64,000 nucleotides of DNA from Bradyrhizobium yuanmingense (GCF_029167105.1 NZ_JARFML010000022.1:1-64000), one strand, 5' to 3'; positions 14,465 through 25,128 are shown, counted from the first letter of the stretch. Notes: generated by a model not told the origin, from the letters alone. Numbers and translations are program-made.

Positions 14465-15205
14465 TCAGGCGCGCTTGCCGCGCCGGAAGTCGCGCCGGCG
14501 GCCCTTGGGCGCGGGCTTGGGTGCCAGTTCCGGCATCTCGTCCTGGACCTCGCGGTAGCGGGCCAGCATCCGTTCGAAACTGGCATGAAGCGTCTCGGCG
14601 ATATCAGAGCGCCGCTCGAGGGCGGCGAGGATCGTCGCGGCGGCTTCGATGGTCGAGAGGCCGTCGCGGCGCGGCTCCTTGCGTAAGCGCCCGTAGCGAG
14701 AGGGACGTGCCGGATTGAGGATCACGCGCTGGCATTTCAGCATCCAGGGATTGCGCCACCACAGCGCCTTGGCCTGGCTCCAGGTGCCGTCCAGCAGCAC
14801 CACGCCTTCGAGCTTGCCGAGAATCGCGCGCTGGTTCTCCGCGACCTCGCCCTTGCGGTTGAGCGCGACAATCTCACCTTCGGCATCGAGATCGGCCGCG
14901 CGTGCCGAGCCGAGATAGAGCACCGCCCAGTGCGAAGCATTCTCGACCGGCCGTCCCAGCGCCTTGGACAGGCTCGGCCAGGACAGGCCGACCCGCACCG
15001 TTGCATCGGCAAAATGCCTGGCCAGCAGCCGCGCCGTGCCGAGTGCCCTGTCCTGCTCCTGCGGATGCTGCAGGATCAGGAGCGAGAGCCGGTTCTCGAT
15101 CGGCATCACGCTGTCGCAAATGCACAGCGGCATCGGCTTCTGGCAATGCGGGCATTCGGGGATCGGTTCGGCCGGCGCGGCGGCAGTGTCGGGCGGATTG
15201 GACAT
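14465..15205 (-). CDS. DTW-domain tRNA-uridine aminocarboxypropyltransferase
   Basis: 246 residues from ATG 15205 (frame open to 15241). Near the N-terminus CPHCQKPMPLCICD gives a cysteine cluster likely to bind zinc. The DTW motif appears as VVLLDGTWSQAKALWWRNPW. C-terminal RRDFRRGKRA is basic. The family (E. coli TapT, formerly YfiP) transfers the aminocarboxypropyl group of SAM to uridine-47 of tRNA, making acp3U. It lies 37 bp downstream of the second RND pump and may be read from the efflux operon, but a functional link is not obvious. Confidence 0.85.
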   Translation of the reverse strand: MSNPPDTAAAPAEPIPECPHCQKPMPLCICDSVMPIENRLSLLILQHPQEQDRALGTARLLARHFADATVRVGLSWPSLSKALGRPVENASHWAVLYLGSARAADLDAEGEIVALNRKGEVAENQRAILGKLEGVVLLDGTWSQAKALWWRNPWMLKCQRVILNPARPSRYGRLRKEPRRDGLSTIEAAATILAALERRSDIAETLHASFERMLARYREVQDEMPELAPKPAPKGRRRDFRRGKRA

Positions 15206-15242
15206 GGTCGCCGCTATACGCTTCGCGCGGCGCTGCAACAAC

Positions 15243-18200
15243 CTATTCCGCCGGTGCCGCCAGCGGACGCGGCTCGGATCGCCGCCGCAGGCGGTCGATC
15301 AGGAGGTAGATCACGGGCGTCGTGTACAGCGTCAGGATCTGCGAGACGAACAGGCCGCCGATGATGGTGATGCCGAGTGGGCGGCGCAGCTCCGTGCCGG
15401 GGCCGGTCGCGATCACCAGCGGAATGCCGGCAAACAGCGCCGCCATGGTCGTCATCAGGATCGGGCGGAAGCGCGCCTGGCAGGCCTCGAAGATCGCCTC
15501 GGCCGAGGACAGGCCGCGCTGGCGCTCGGCATCGAGCGCGAAATCCACCATCATGATGCCGTTCTTCTTGACGATGCCGATCAAGAGGATGATGCCGACG
15601 AAGGCGATCACCGTCAGCGGCGTGTTGGTGAGCTGCAAGGCCAGCAGCGCACCCAAGCCGGCTGAAGGCAGTGTCGAGATGATCGTGAGCGGATGGGCGA
15701 GGCTCTCATAGAGCACCCCGAGCACGATATACATCGCGACCAGCGCGCCGAGGATCAGGAGCGGTTGACGACCGCTGGTTCTGGCGAAATCGCCGGCATT
15801 GCCGTCGAAGCTGCCGCGAATGCCTTCGGGCATGTGCAACTCGTCGACCGCACGCTGGATGTTCTGGGTCGCCGCCTGAAGCGGCACGTCCGGCATCAGG
15901 TTGAAGGACACCGTGGTCGATGGGAACGACTGCGAATGATAGACGGCGAGCGCAGCGAGCCCGCGCGTCGCGCGCACCACGGCCGACAGCGGCACCTGCG
16001 CATCTCCCGCGCCGGCGACGTAGATGCGATCGAGATTGGAGGGGTCGACCTGGAACTTCGGGTCGATCTCCAGCACAATCATATACTGGTTGCGCTGGGT
16101 GTAGATGATCGAGATCTGCCGCTGTGCGAAAGCGTTGTTCAGCGCGTTGTCGATGTCCTGGACCCTGACGCCGAGCGCGGACGCCTTCTGGCGGTCGATG
16201 GCGAGCGTCAGTTGCAGCCCGCCGGGATCGCGATCGCTGGAGATGTCGGTGATGCCCTCCACGCTCTCCAGGCGCTTGGCCACGATCGGCGCCCATTTCT
16301 GCAGCAGGCCGAGATCGGTGCTGGTGAGCGTATATTGGTAGTCGGAATCGCTCTGCCGCCCGCCGGCGCGCACGTCCTGGGCGGCGAACATGAAGAGGCG
16401 GATGCCGGGTACGGGATACAGCGCACGCCTGAGCCGGTCGATCACGACCTCAGTCGACACGTGGCCACGCTCCTCCGGCGGCTTCAGGCTGATGAACATG
16501 GTGCCGCGGTTCGAGGTTGCCGGCCCCGGGCCCCCGCCTCCGCTGCCGACGGTCGAGCCGATGCCGGCCACCGCCGGATCCCGCATCACGATCTCGGCGA
16601 GCCGCTGCTGCAGGCCGAGCATCGACTGGAACGAGATGTCCGCCGAGGCGCGCGTCGCGCCGATGATGAGGCCGGAATCGTCGGTCGGGAAGTAGCCTTT
16701 GGGGACCTTGATGTAGAGCGTCACCGTGAGCGCGATGGTGGCGAAGAACACCAGCAGCGTCAGCAGCGGGAATTCCAGCACGGTGCGCAAGCTGCGGGCG
16801 TAGAACGCGATGGTGCGCGACAGCGCGCCTTCGATGATGCGGTCGAACAGCGTTGCCGTGCCGGAGGTGGTCTGCCGGATGTATTGGGCGCAGATCATCG
16901 GCGTGACCGTCAGCGACACCAGCGTCGAGACCAGGATGGCGAAGGTCAGCGTCAGCGAGAATTCGCGCAGGAGCCGGCCGACGACGCCGTCCATGAAGAT
17001 CAGCGGCGTGAAGGCGGCGATCAGCGACAGGCTGATCGAGACCACGGTGAAGCCGATCTGCTTGGCGCCCTCCTGCGCCGCCCGGAACGGCCGCATGCCT
17101 TGCTCGAGGTTGCGGAACATGTTCTCGATCATGACGATGGCGTCGTCGACGACGAAGCCGACGGAGATGGCGAGCGCCATCAGCGACAAATTGTCGATGG
17201 AGAAACCCGCGACCCACATGCCGGCGCAGGTGCCGGCGAGTGCCAGCGGCACCGAGATGCCGGCCGCGATGGTCGGCGTCAGCCGCCGCAGGAACACGAA
17301 CACGACGACCATCACCAGGACTGAGGTCGCCAGCAGCGTCCATTGCATGTCCAGCACGCTGGCGCGGATCGTGCCGGTCCGATCGACCAGGGTGGAGATT
17401 TCGACACCGGCCGGAATCCACTGCTTCAGCTCGGGGATCAGCGCCTTGACCCGGTCAACGGTGTCGATGACGTTGGCATCGCCCTGCTTGGTGATCTGGA
17501 TCAAAACCGCCGGTTGCCTGTTGAACCAGGCGATCGAGCGGACGTTGCGGACGGAATCCTCGATGTCGGCGACGTCCGACAGCCGTACGAAATTGCCGCC
17601 CGAGCTCTTGATGACGATGTCGCGGAACTCCTTCGCGGTGCGCATCTGCTTGTTCAGCGACAGCGTCTCGCTTTGACGCTCGCCTTCGAAGATCCCGACG
17701 GGGCCGAGCGCGTTGGCGGCGACGATCGCGGTCCGCACGTCGTCAGTGCCGATTCCGGCATTGGACAGCGCAACCGGGTTGAGCTGCACGCGCACGGCCG
17801 GCTGGTCGGCGCCGGAGATCGACACGTTGCCGACGCCCGGCACCTGGGAGATGCGTTGCGCCAAGACGCTGTCGGCGACGTCGTAGATCGCCGACGGAGA
17901 GATCGTCTTGGAGGTCAACGCCAGCACGAAGATGGGTGCGCCGGCCGTGTTCGCCTTGCGGAAACGCGGCAGCGTCGGCAGGTCGCTCGGCAGGTCGACC
18001 ATCGCGGCGTTGATGGCCGCCTGCACGTCGCGCGCGGCCTTGTCGATGTTGCGGCCGATGTCGAACTGGAGCTGGATGCTGGTCGTGCCGAGGCTCGAGG
18101 TCGAGGTGATCTGGTTGATGCCGGCGATCTCTCCCAACCGTCGTTCCAGTGGCGAAGCGACCGTCGCCGCCATCACGGACGGATCGGCGCCGGGCCGGCT

Positions 18201-18353
18201 GGCGGAGACGAAGATGGCGGGGAAGTCGACATTCGGAACCGAGGCGACGGGCAGGAACTGGTAGGCGACGACACCCAGCAGGAACAGCCCGATCGACAGC
18301 AGCGTGGTCGCGACCGGGCGGCGGATGAAGGGCTCCGAGATCGATGCCATCAC
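15243..18353 (-). CDS. RND multidrug efflux pump subunit, MdtC-like
   Basis: 1036 residues, the standard AcrB-family size, with 12 membrane segments and two large periplasmic loops. Proton-relay acids are in VGFVVDDAIVMIEN (TM4) and the relay lysine in GIILLIGIVKKNGIMM (TM10). The start PFIRRPVATTLLSIGL is typical of the MdtB/MdtC branch. In E. coli MdtBC form a B2C heterotrimer. The ATG overlaps the stop of the preceding pump by 4 bp (ATGA), consistent with equimolar heteromer synthesis. Substrates are not predictable; bile salts, novobiocin and plant compounds are typical. Confidence 0.9.
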   Translation of the reverse strand: MMASISEPFIRRPVATTLLSIGLFLLGVVAYQFLPVASVPNVDFPAIFVSASRPGADPSVMAATVASPLERRLGEIAGINQITSTSSLGTTSIQLQFDIGRNIDKAARDVQAAINAAMVDLPSDLPTLPRFRKANTAGAPIFVLALTSKTISPSAIYDVADSVLAQRISQVPGVGNVSISGADQPAVRVQLNPVALSNAGIGTDDVRTAIVAANALGPVGIFEGERQSETLSLNKQMRTAKEFRDIVIKSSGGNFVRLSDVADIEDSVRNVRSIAWFNRQPAVLIQITKQGDANVIDTVDRVKALIPELKQWIPAGVEISTLVDRTGTIRASVLDMQWTLLATSVLVMVVVFVFLRRLTPTIAAGISVPLALAGTCAGMWVAGFSIDNLSLMALAISVGFVVDDAIVMIENMFRNLEQGMRPFRAAQEGAKQIGFTVVSISLSLIAAFTPLIFMDGVVGRLLREFSLTLTFAILVSTLVSLTVTPMICAQYIRQTTSGTATLFDRIIEGALSRTIAFYARSLRTVLEFPLLTLLVFFATIALTVTLYIKVPKGYFPTDDSGLIIGATRASADISFQSMLGLQQRLAEIVMRDPAVAGIGSTVGSGGGGPGPATSNRGTMFISLKPPEERGHVSTEVVIDRLRRALYPVPGIRLFMFAAQDVRAGGRQSDSDYQYTLTSTDLGLLQKWAPIVAKRLESVEGITDISSDRDPGGLQLTLAIDRQKASALGVRVQDIDNALNNAFAQRQISIIYTQRNQYMIVLEIDPKFQVDPSNLDRIYVAGAGDAQVPLSAVVRATRGLAALAVYHSQSFPSTTVSFNLMPDVPLQAATQNIQRAVDELHMPEGIRGSFDGNAGDFARTSGRQPLLILGALVAMYIVLGVLYESLAHPLTIISTLPSAGLGALLALQLTNTPLTVIAFVGIILLIGIVKKNGIMMVDFALDAERQRGLSSAEAIFEACQARFRPILMTTMAALFAGIPLVIATGPGTELRRPLGITIIGGLFVSQILTLYTTPVIYLLIDRLRRRSEPRPLAAPAE

Positions 18354-21300
18354 TGCATCCCCTCGGTCGCGCCGGCGACCGGCGGGCCGCCGGATCCAGC
18401 CGGCGGCAGCGCCTGCTCGAGGCGACGGTTGACGCGATCGAGCGCCAGATAGATCACGGGCGTCGTGTAAAGTGTCAGTAGCTGGCTGAGCAGCAGGCCG
18501 CCGATGATGGAGATGCCGAGCGGAAAGCGCAGCTCGGCGCCGGTGCCGCTCTCGATCGCGAGCGGCAGCGCCCCGAACAGCGCCGCCAGCGTCGTCATCA
18601 TGATCGGGCGGAAGCGCAAGAGGCAGGCCTGCACGATCGCTTCATTGGGCGACATGCCCTTCCCGCGCTCGGCCTCGAGCGCAAAGTCGATCATCATGAT
18701 CGCGTTCTTCTTGACGATGCCCATCAAGAGGATGATGCCGATCAGGCCGATCACCGAGAGGTCCTGTCCGCACAACATCAGCGCCAGGATGGCGCCGACG
18801 CCGGCTGAGGGCAGCGTCGACAGGATCGTGATCGGGTGGATATAGCTCTCGTAAAGCACCCCTAACACGATGTAGATCGTGATGACGGCGGCGAGCAGCA
18901 GCCAGGGCTGGCCGGCGAGTGCCTTGGCGAATTCGGCGGCATCGCCGGCATAGACGCCCACGATGCTGCCCGGCAAGCCGATGCGGGTCTCGATCACCTT
19001 CACGGCTTCGACGGCGTCGCCGAGCGCCGCGCCCGGCGCCAGGTTGAAGCTGAGCGAAACCGACGGAAATTGCGCCTGGTGCGAGATTGCGAGCGGCGCC
19101 GTGGTCCGCTTCAGCGTCGCCACGGCCGACAGCGGCACCTGGGCATTGGGCGCGCCGGCGGTGGCGCTCGCGGCACCCGGCAGATAGAGCTTTGACAGGA
19201 CCGAGGGATCGCGCTGATACATCGGTAGCGCCTCCAGCACCACGCGGTACTGGTTGGCCTGACCGTAGATGGTCGATATCTGCCGCTGAGCGAAGGCATC
19301 GTTCAGCGTGTCGGTGATTGCTTGCAGGCTGACGCCGAGCTGGCCGGCGCGGGTGCGGTCGACATCGAGCTGCGCCCGCAGCCCCCCCTCCTGCGCCTCG
19401 GAGGAGACGTCCCGGAACAAGGGATCGCGCCGCATCTCCGCAACCAGCTTGCGCGCCCATTCCGAGACCAGCGTCGCATCGGTGCCGGTCAGCGTGTACT
19501 GGTATTGCGAGCGGCTCGACTGGGTCGAGATCTGCACGTCCTGCACCGGCTGGAAATAGACGGTCATGCCGGGGATGCCGGAGACCCGCTCCTTCAGCCT
19601 TGTCACGACCACGCTGACATCGTCGCGGCGCTCGCCGCGCGGCCGCAAGCTCATGACGAGGCGGCCGACATTGGTGGTCGGGTTGACGGAGCCCGCACCG
19701 ATCACCGAGACCACGCCGACCACGTCAGGGTCGGCCCTGATGGCCTCGGCCGCTTCGGCCTGCCGCCTCTTCATCTCCGCAAACGACACGTCGGGCCCCG
19801 CCTCCGTCACCGCAGTGATCGAGGCGGTGTCCTGCAGCGGCAGGAAGCCCTTGGGCGCGACGACATAGAGCACCAGCGTCGCAATCAGCGTGGCGAAGGT
19901 CACGACCAGGGTGGCGCGCTGGCGCTCCAGCACCCACAAAAGCGATCTGTGATAGGCATCGACGGTACGGTCGATGAAGCGGCTGATCGCGGCCAATCCC
20001 GGCACGGCCAGCTCCTCGTGCGCGTGCTTGAGCAGCCGCGAGCACATCATCGGCGTCAGCGTCAGCGAGACCACCGCCGAGGTCACGACCGCGATGGTCA
20101 AGGTCAGCGCAAATTCGCGGAACATGCGCCCGACCAGGCCCGACATGAACAGGAGCGGGATGAAGACCGCAATCAGCGACACCGTCAGCGAGATCACGGT
20201 GAAGCCGATCTCGCTGGCGCCCTTCCGCGAGGCTTCCATGGCGCCGTCGCCATTTTCCATGTGACGCACGATGTTCTCGATCATCACGATGGCATCGTCG
20301 ACGACGAACCCGGTGCCGATCGTGAGCGCCATCAGCGACAGATTGTCGAGGCTGAAGCCGGCAAAATACATGATGCCGAAGCTCGTGATCAGCGACAGCG
20401 GCAGCGCGACGCCGGCGATCACGGTTGCGCGCAGCGAGCGCAGGAACAGCAGCACCACGAGCGTCACCAGCACGACGGCAAGGACCAGCGTGAATTGTAC
20501 GTCGCGCACCGAGGCGCGGATGGTGACGGTGCGGTCGGAGACGATGGTGAGGTTCACGCCGGCCGGGATCGCGCGCTGCAGTTTCGGGATCTCGGCGCGG
20601 ATCTGGCTGACGACGTCGATGACGTTGGCGCCGGGCTGGCGCTGGATGTCGAGGATGACCGCTGGCGTGCCCTGGTACCAGCCGCCGGTGCGGTCGTTCT
20701 CGAGGCCGTCGACGATCTGGGCGACGTCGGCAATGGTCACCGGCGAGCCGTTGCGGTAGGCGATGATGACGGGCTTGTAGGCGTCGGCCGCCGCGATCTG
20801 GTCGTTGGCGGCGATGATATAGGATTGCTGCGCGCCGTCGAGCGAGCCTTTCGGCCCCGAGACATTGGCATTGGCGATCGCGGTGCGCAGATCTTCCATC
20901 GCGATGCCGTAGGCTGCAAGGCGCGCCAGATCGGCCTGGATGCGCACGGCCGGCTTCAGCCCGCCCAGCACGGACACGCGCCCGACGCCGGAGATCTGGC
21001 TCAAACGTTGCGCCAGAATGGTGTCGGCGATGTCGCTCATCACCCGCAGCGAGATCGTGTCCGAGCGCAGCGCCAGCGTCATCACCGGCGCATCCGCCGG
21101 ATTCACCTTGGCGTAGGTCGGTGGGTAAGGCAGCGTCCTCGGCAGCACACCCGCGGCGGCATTGATCGCGGCCTGCACGTCCTGCGTCGCCCCGTCGATA
21201 TCGCGGTTGAGGTCGAACTGCAGCGAGATCTGGCTGACGCCGAACGAGCTCGTCGAGTTCATCGCCGAGAGCGACGGGATCTGCCCGAGCTGCCGCTCCA

Positions 21301-21499
21301 GCGGCGCGGTGATCAGCGAGGCGATCACGTCCGGACTCGCGCCCGGCAGCTGCGTCGTCACCTGCACGGTCGGGAAATCGACCTGCGGCAGCGCCGAGAC
21401 CGGCAGCGCGAAATAGCCGAGCAGCCCGCCGATCAGAAGCGCGATGCCGAGCAGCGAGGTCGCGATCGGCCGGCGGATGAAGGGTTCGGAGACACCCAT
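18350..21499 (-). CDS. RND multidrug efflux pump subunit, MdtB-like
   Basis: 1049 residues. N-terminus VSEPFIRRPIATSLLGIALL. The TM4 proton-relay pair is in TGFVVDDAIVMIENIVRHME and the TM10 lysine in GIILLMGIVKKNAIMMIDFA. The periplasmic porter domain has the usual pattern (QVTTQLPGASPDVIASLITA, LERQLGQIPSLSAM). It is paired head-to-tail with the pump at 15243. The two differ enough to be separate subunits rather than a recent duplication. It starts 37 bp after the adaptor gene stop. Confidence 0.9.
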   Translation of the reverse strand: MGVSEPFIRRPIATSLLGIALLIGGLLGYFALPVSALPQVDFPTVQVTTQLPGASPDVIASLITAPLERQLGQIPSLSAMNSTSSFGVSQISLQFDLNRDIDGATQDVQAAINAAAGVLPRTLPYPPTYAKVNPADAPVMTLALRSDTISLRVMSDIADTILAQRLSQISGVGRVSVLGGLKPAVRIQADLARLAAYGIAMEDLRTAIANANVSGPKGSLDGAQQSYIIAANDQIAAADAYKPVIIAYRNGSPVTIADVAQIVDGLENDRTGGWYQGTPAVILDIQRQPGANVIDVVSQIRAEIPKLQRAIPAGVNLTIVSDRTVTIRASVRDVQFTLVLAVVLVTLVVLLFLRSLRATVIAGVALPLSLITSFGIMYFAGFSLDNLSLMALTIGTGFVVDDAIVMIENIVRHMENGDGAMEASRKGASEIGFTVISLTVSLIAVFIPLLFMSGLVGRMFREFALTLTIAVVTSAVVSLTLTPMMCSRLLKHAHEELAVPGLAAISRFIDRTVDAYHRSLLWVLERQRATLVVTFATLIATLVLYVVAPKGFLPLQDTASITAVTEAGPDVSFAEMKRRQAEAAEAIRADPDVVGVVSVIGAGSVNPTTNVGRLVMSLRPRGERRDDVSVVVTRLKERVSGIPGMTVYFQPVQDVQISTQSSRSQYQYTLTGTDATLVSEWARKLVAEMRRDPLFRDVSSEAQEGGLRAQLDVDRTRAGQLGVSLQAITDTLNDAFAQRQISTIYGQANQYRVVLEALPMYQRDPSVLSKLYLPGAASATAGAPNAQVPLSAVATLKRTTAPLAISHQAQFPSVSLSFNLAPGAALGDAVEAVKVIETRIGLPGSIVGVYAGDAAEFAKALAGQPWLLLAAVITIYIVLGVLYESYIHPITILSTLPSAGVGAILALMLCGQDLSVIGLIGIILLMGIVKKNAIMMIDFALEAERGKGMSPNEAIVQACLLRFRPIMMTTLAALFGALPLAIESGTGAELRFPLGISIIGGLLLSQLLTLYTTPVIYLALDRVNRRLEQALPPAGSGGPPVAGATEGMQ

Positions 21500-21536
21500 G
21501 GGTTATGCCTGCCGCTTCAAGCGGCTGTTGTCGGGA

Positions 21537-22928
21537 TCATGGCTGCTTGGCTCCACTTTCCGATGCCCCCGGCCCCGGCGCCGGTCCTGTCTGCCCCTTC
21601 TGGTCGCCTTCGCTGCTCTTGCGCTTGGCGCGCAACTCGCCGTCCTTGCCCTGCCCGTCCTTCTGGCCTTCGTTGGCGCCATCCTTCTTTTGGGCGTCCG
21701 GCGCGCGCGTGCGCTTGCGCGGGGCAAGATCGGCCGACGGAGTCTGGTCGTCGCGGCCGACGATCACCTTGGAGCCGTCGGACAGATTTGCGAAGCCCGT
21801 GGTGACCACCCTGTCGCTCGCCGACAGGCCGCTGGCGATCACGGCGTCATGCTCGTTCTGCTGGGTCACCGTCACGGGCTTGGCCGAGACGATGTTGTCC
21901 GCGCCGATGACGTAGCTGAAAGTGCCGATCGGGCCGCGCTGCACCGCCGAGGTCGGCACCACCAACGCCTGCGTCAAGGTCTCGACCTTGAGGCGGACAT
22001 TGACGAACTGGCCCGGCCAGAGCTGGTAATTGGCATTGGGGAATTCGGCCTTGAGCTTGAGCGTGCCGGTGGTCTGGTCGACCTGGTTGTCGATGCCGGT
22101 GAGCTTGCCGGTATCGATCACCGTGATGCCGTCATTGCCGAACACGTCGACCGCGAGCGGCCCCTTCGCCGCCGCCGCGTTGACGCGCATGATCTGCTGT
22201 TGTGGCAGGCTGAACCACACCGCGATCGGCTGCAATTGCGTGATCACCACGAGGCCCGTGGTGTCGGAGGCATGGATGATGTTGCCCTGGTCGACCAGGC
22301 GCAGGCCGACGCGGCCCGAGATCGGCGCCACGATCTTGGTGTAGCTCAGCGTCGCCGCCGCGTTGTCGATCGCAGCCTGGTCGGCCTTGACCAGCGCCTC
22401 GGTCTGCGCGACCAGCGCACGCTGGGTGTCGGCCTGCTGCTTGGAGCCGGCGTTGGAGGCGGCGAGCTGCTCGTAGCGCGCGAGGTCGATGCGTTGGTTG
22501 GCGAGCTGGGCCTGATCCTGCGCCTTCTTGGCAACCGCCTGGTCGTACTGCGCCTGATAGATCGCCGGATCGATCTCGCCGAGCACGTCGCCCTTCTTGA
22601 CGTCCTGACCTTCCGTGAAATTGACCGCGATCAGCTTGCCGTCGACCTGCGAGCGCACGGTCACGGTGTTGAGCGCGCGGATCGCGCCGACGCCGTCGAG
22701 ATAAACCGGCACGTCCTGGATGCGCGGGCTCGCCGCCAGCACCGGCACCGGCAGATCGGGGCGCTGATTGCGGTTGTTCGTCTGCTGCTGTTGCATGACG
22801 ATCCAGCCGACATAGCCGAGGCCGCCGAGGATCGCGAGCGTGACCAGGGTCATGACGATGCCGCGGCCGCGCGATCTCTTCGCCGTCCCCTCTCCCGCGC
22901 CCTGCTTGGTGTCCGGCTTAAAGAGCAT
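21537..22928 (-). CDS. RND efflux periplasmic adaptor (MdtA-like)
   Basis: 463 residues from ATG 22928, which sits inside the end of the outer-membrane factor gene. One N-terminal membrane anchor (GIVMTLVTLAILGGLGYVGW) is followed by the membrane-fusion-protein order. First is a lipoyl half (GKLIAVNFTEGQDVKKGDVL), then an alpha-hairpin (~115-190) and the second lipoyl half (APISGRVGLRLVDQGNIIHA). Beta-barrel and membrane-proximal domains follow. The C-terminus is a low-complexity Lys/Gly/Ala tail (~420-463), longer than in E. coli MdtA. It links the RND pumps to the outer-membrane channel. Confidence 0.9.
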   Translation of the reverse strand: MLFKPDTKQGAGEGTAKRSRGRGIVMTLVTLAILGGLGYVGWIVMQQQQTNNRNQRPDLPVPVLAASPRIQDVPVYLDGVGAIRALNTVTVRSQVDGKLIAVNFTEGQDVKKGDVLGEIDPAIYQAQYDQAVAKKAQDQAQLANQRIDLARYEQLAASNAGSKQQADTQRALVAQTEALVKADQAAIDNAAATLSYTKIVAPISGRVGLRLVDQGNIIHASDTTGLVVITQLQPIAVWFSLPQQQIMRVNAAAAKGPLAVDVFGNDGITVIDTGKLTGIDNQVDQTTGTLKLKAEFPNANYQLWPGQFVNVRLKVETLTQALVVPTSAVQRGPIGTFSYVIGADNIVSAKPVTVTQQNEHDAVIASGLSASDRVVTTGFANLSDGSKVIVGRDDQTPSADLAPRKRTRAPDAQKKDGANEGQKDGQGKDGELRAKRKSSEGDQKGQTGPAPGPGASESGAKQP

Positions 22929-24402
22929 TGACCGGTTTCTCCATTCGCGGCTCCCAGCCGCCGCCGAGCGCCTGGTACAGGCTGACGATGGCCAGAAGCC
23001 GTGCGAGTTGGGCCTGCGACAGCGCATCTTCCGCCTGGAACAGGGTCAGTTGGGTGTTGAGCACGGTCACGATGTCGGCGGTGCCGGCACGCAATTGCTG
23101 CTCGGAGAGATCGAAGGCGCGGCGCGAGGCGGCGACGACGTCACGCTGCAATTGCAGCCTGATCGTGGTCTGCTTGATCGAGAACAGCGCGTTGTCGACG
23201 TCGGCGAAGGCCTGGATGATGGTCTTGCGATAGGTTTGCAGCAGCTCGTCCTGCCGCGCCTTGGCCAACTCGAAATTGCCGAGGATCCTGCCGCCGTCGA
23301 AGATCGGCTGTGTCGCGCTGCCGACGAGCTGGAAGAAGGCCGCATGCGGCTGGAACAGCGAGACCAGCGCCGAGCTCTGATAGCCGCCATTGCCGGTGAG
23401 CTGGATGGTCGGAAAGAACTGCGCGCGGGCATTGCCGATGTTGGCAGTGGCCGAGGCGAGCTGCGCCTCCTGTCGGCGGATGTCCGGCCGCTGCGTCAGC
23501 AGCTCCGACGGCAGGCCGGGCGTCACGCGCGGGATCGCGATCCGGTCCAGAGAGCCGCCGTGGACGCGCACGCTCTCCGGCGGCCGCGACACCAGCACGG
23601 CGAGCGCATTGATGTTCTGGTCCAGCGTCTGGCGCAACGGCGGCACCAGCGCCTTCTGGTTCGCCAGCACGCTCTCCTGCTGGGCGACGTCGAGATCGGT
23701 GCCGGTGCCGGCCCTGCGGCGCTCCCTGACCGCATCGAGGATGCGCTGGGCGCTCGCGATGTTGCGCTGTGAGGTCCTGATGCGGTCCTGCGAGGCCAGC
23801 ACCTGGAAATAGGCGTTGGCGACGGCGGCGAGCGTAGTCAGCGCGACCGTGTCGCGATCGAAACGGTTGGCGTTCGCCGTCTCCTCTGCCGACTGCAGCG
23901 CGTCGCGGTTCTGGCCCCAGAAATCGAGCTGATAGCTCGCGCTCAGCGAGGCCGAATAATTGACAACCTCGCGCCCGCCGATGGACAACCCCGAAGCGCT
24001 CGAGCCCGATGTGCGCGAATAGGTTTCTGATCCGCCTGTCGAGACACTCGGCAGCAGCGCCGCGCCGGCCTGCCGCGCCTGGGCGTCGGCCTGGACGATG
24101 CGCGCCACGGCCGCGGCGATGTCGAGGTTGACGGTCTGCGCCTCCTCCATCAGCTGCGCCAGCTCCGCAGAGCGGAAGCCGCGCCACCAATCCAGCGACG
24201 GCGGCGCATCGCCCCTGCCGGCATATTTGTAGTGCGTGGGAACGTCGAGCGCGGGATCGGGAAGATCCTGGGTCAGCACGCACGCCCCCGAGCCGGCGGC
24301 GAGGCACAGCACCGCAATCCATCGCGCCGCGCGCAGCGTCCCGAATGCAGAACCGAGAGACCGCCGCGAGGCGATCACTGGAACTTGCTGTGTCACATCC
24401 AC
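22918..24402 (-). CDS. outer-membrane efflux lipoprotein (NodT/OprM family)
   Basis: 494 residues. The N-terminus has a basic start and a hydrophobic run ending in a lipobox-like LAAGSGAC, with Cys41 as the probable lipidated residue. Next come LDWWRGFRSAELAQLMEEA and the two internally repeated helical-barrel/beta-barrel halves of TolC-like channels (EESVLANQKALVPPLRQTL, ITLFQAEDALSQAQLARLLA-like end). It is first in the minus-strand efflux operon and overlaps the adaptor gene by 11 bp. Export is across the outer membrane. Confidence 0.88.
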   Translation of the reverse strand: MDVTQQVPVIASRRSLGSAFGTLRAARWIAVLCLAAGSGACVLTQDLPDPALDVPTHYKYAGRGDAPPSLDWWRGFRSAELAQLMEEAQTVNLDIAAAVARIVQADAQARQAGAALLPSVSTGGSETYSRTSGSSASGLSIGGREVVNYSASLSASYQLDFWGQNRDALQSAEETANANRFDRDTVALTTLAAVANAYFQVLASQDRIRTSQRNIASAQRILDAVRERRRAGTGTDLDVAQQESVLANQKALVPPLRQTLDQNINALAVLVSRPPESVRVHGGSLDRIAIPRVTPGLPSELLTQRPDIRRQEAQLASATANIGNARAQFFPTIQLTGNGGYQSSALVSLFQPHAAFFQLVGSATQPIFDGGRILGNFELAKARQDELLQTYRKTIIQAFADVDNALFSIKQTTIRLQLQRDVVAASRRAFDLSEQQLRAGTADIVTVLNTQLTLFQAEDALSQAQLARLLAIVSLYQALGGGWEPRMEKPVNAL

Positions 24403-25128
24403 CCCCCGCCGGGCAGATCAAGCCGCCGCAACGCTGCCGGATTAACCGATTCGCGGCGGGATGATCGGGAGGCTTTGGACGACGCGCTCACAGTCATGAT
24501 GCTTTCTGCGGAACTTAAGCTTCATACTAGCCGGGCGCGGAACGGCGGGACAGTGCCGCAATTGCGAGATGCCCGTGCCAACGAGGCGGGAGCGAACCGA
24601 CTAGAATGCGAAAAGCACCTGTCTCGCAGAGACTTCCTTCATTGCGAAACATTGGGAAACGTAAGCAAGCTTACCAAGATTTCATGTGATATCGCGGCCA
24701 CACCCTTAGCTTCGCTCTTTATTCCGACCGCGTTGCACGCCTTCAGCTCAGTCCCACCCTCCGGGCGACGCGCAACACTCGTCAATCTTGCCGAAAACGA
24801 AGCCGTCCAACGTGCCGATATCTCTTGGGCCGTCACCGCAGTCCACCTGTCCTGTCGCGACCCGTCTCGCCAGTGGCAAGAATCGGTCGCGACAGTGCTG
24901 ATCGGGAGCGCAATCGTTTCGTGCCCTGGCCGGGGTTCGGTCGTTTCCTCCTACCGATATCCCGCCTCGCGGCCGCGCGCATCAGCGCCGGTCTCGTCTC
25001 GGGCATATCACTGTTTCCGCGGGCGTTTCTGTCGGGTTCACCGCAGCGCAAAAGCCTTCCCCTTTGGCCTCCCAAGCACTAGGTTCGGGCCAAAGCCGAT
25101 CAACCCCTTGGTAGTGATTTCCCCCAAC
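24403..25128. other. 726-bp intergenic region between divergent operons
   Basis: Must hold the promoters of the minus-strand efflux operon and the plus-strand cysteine synthase gene. The frame of the latter is open through the whole gap, but that upstream translation is Arg/Pro-rich and not protein-like. I see no RNA gene, insertion sequence or strong palindrome. Base composition is somewhat more AT-rich near 24600-24720. Confidence 0.5.

Noticed and set aside
24232..25128. N-terminal extension of the cysteine synthase by about 300 residues
   Set aside because: Homology starts at ATG 25129; the upstream translation is low-complexity and overlaps the divergent efflux gene.
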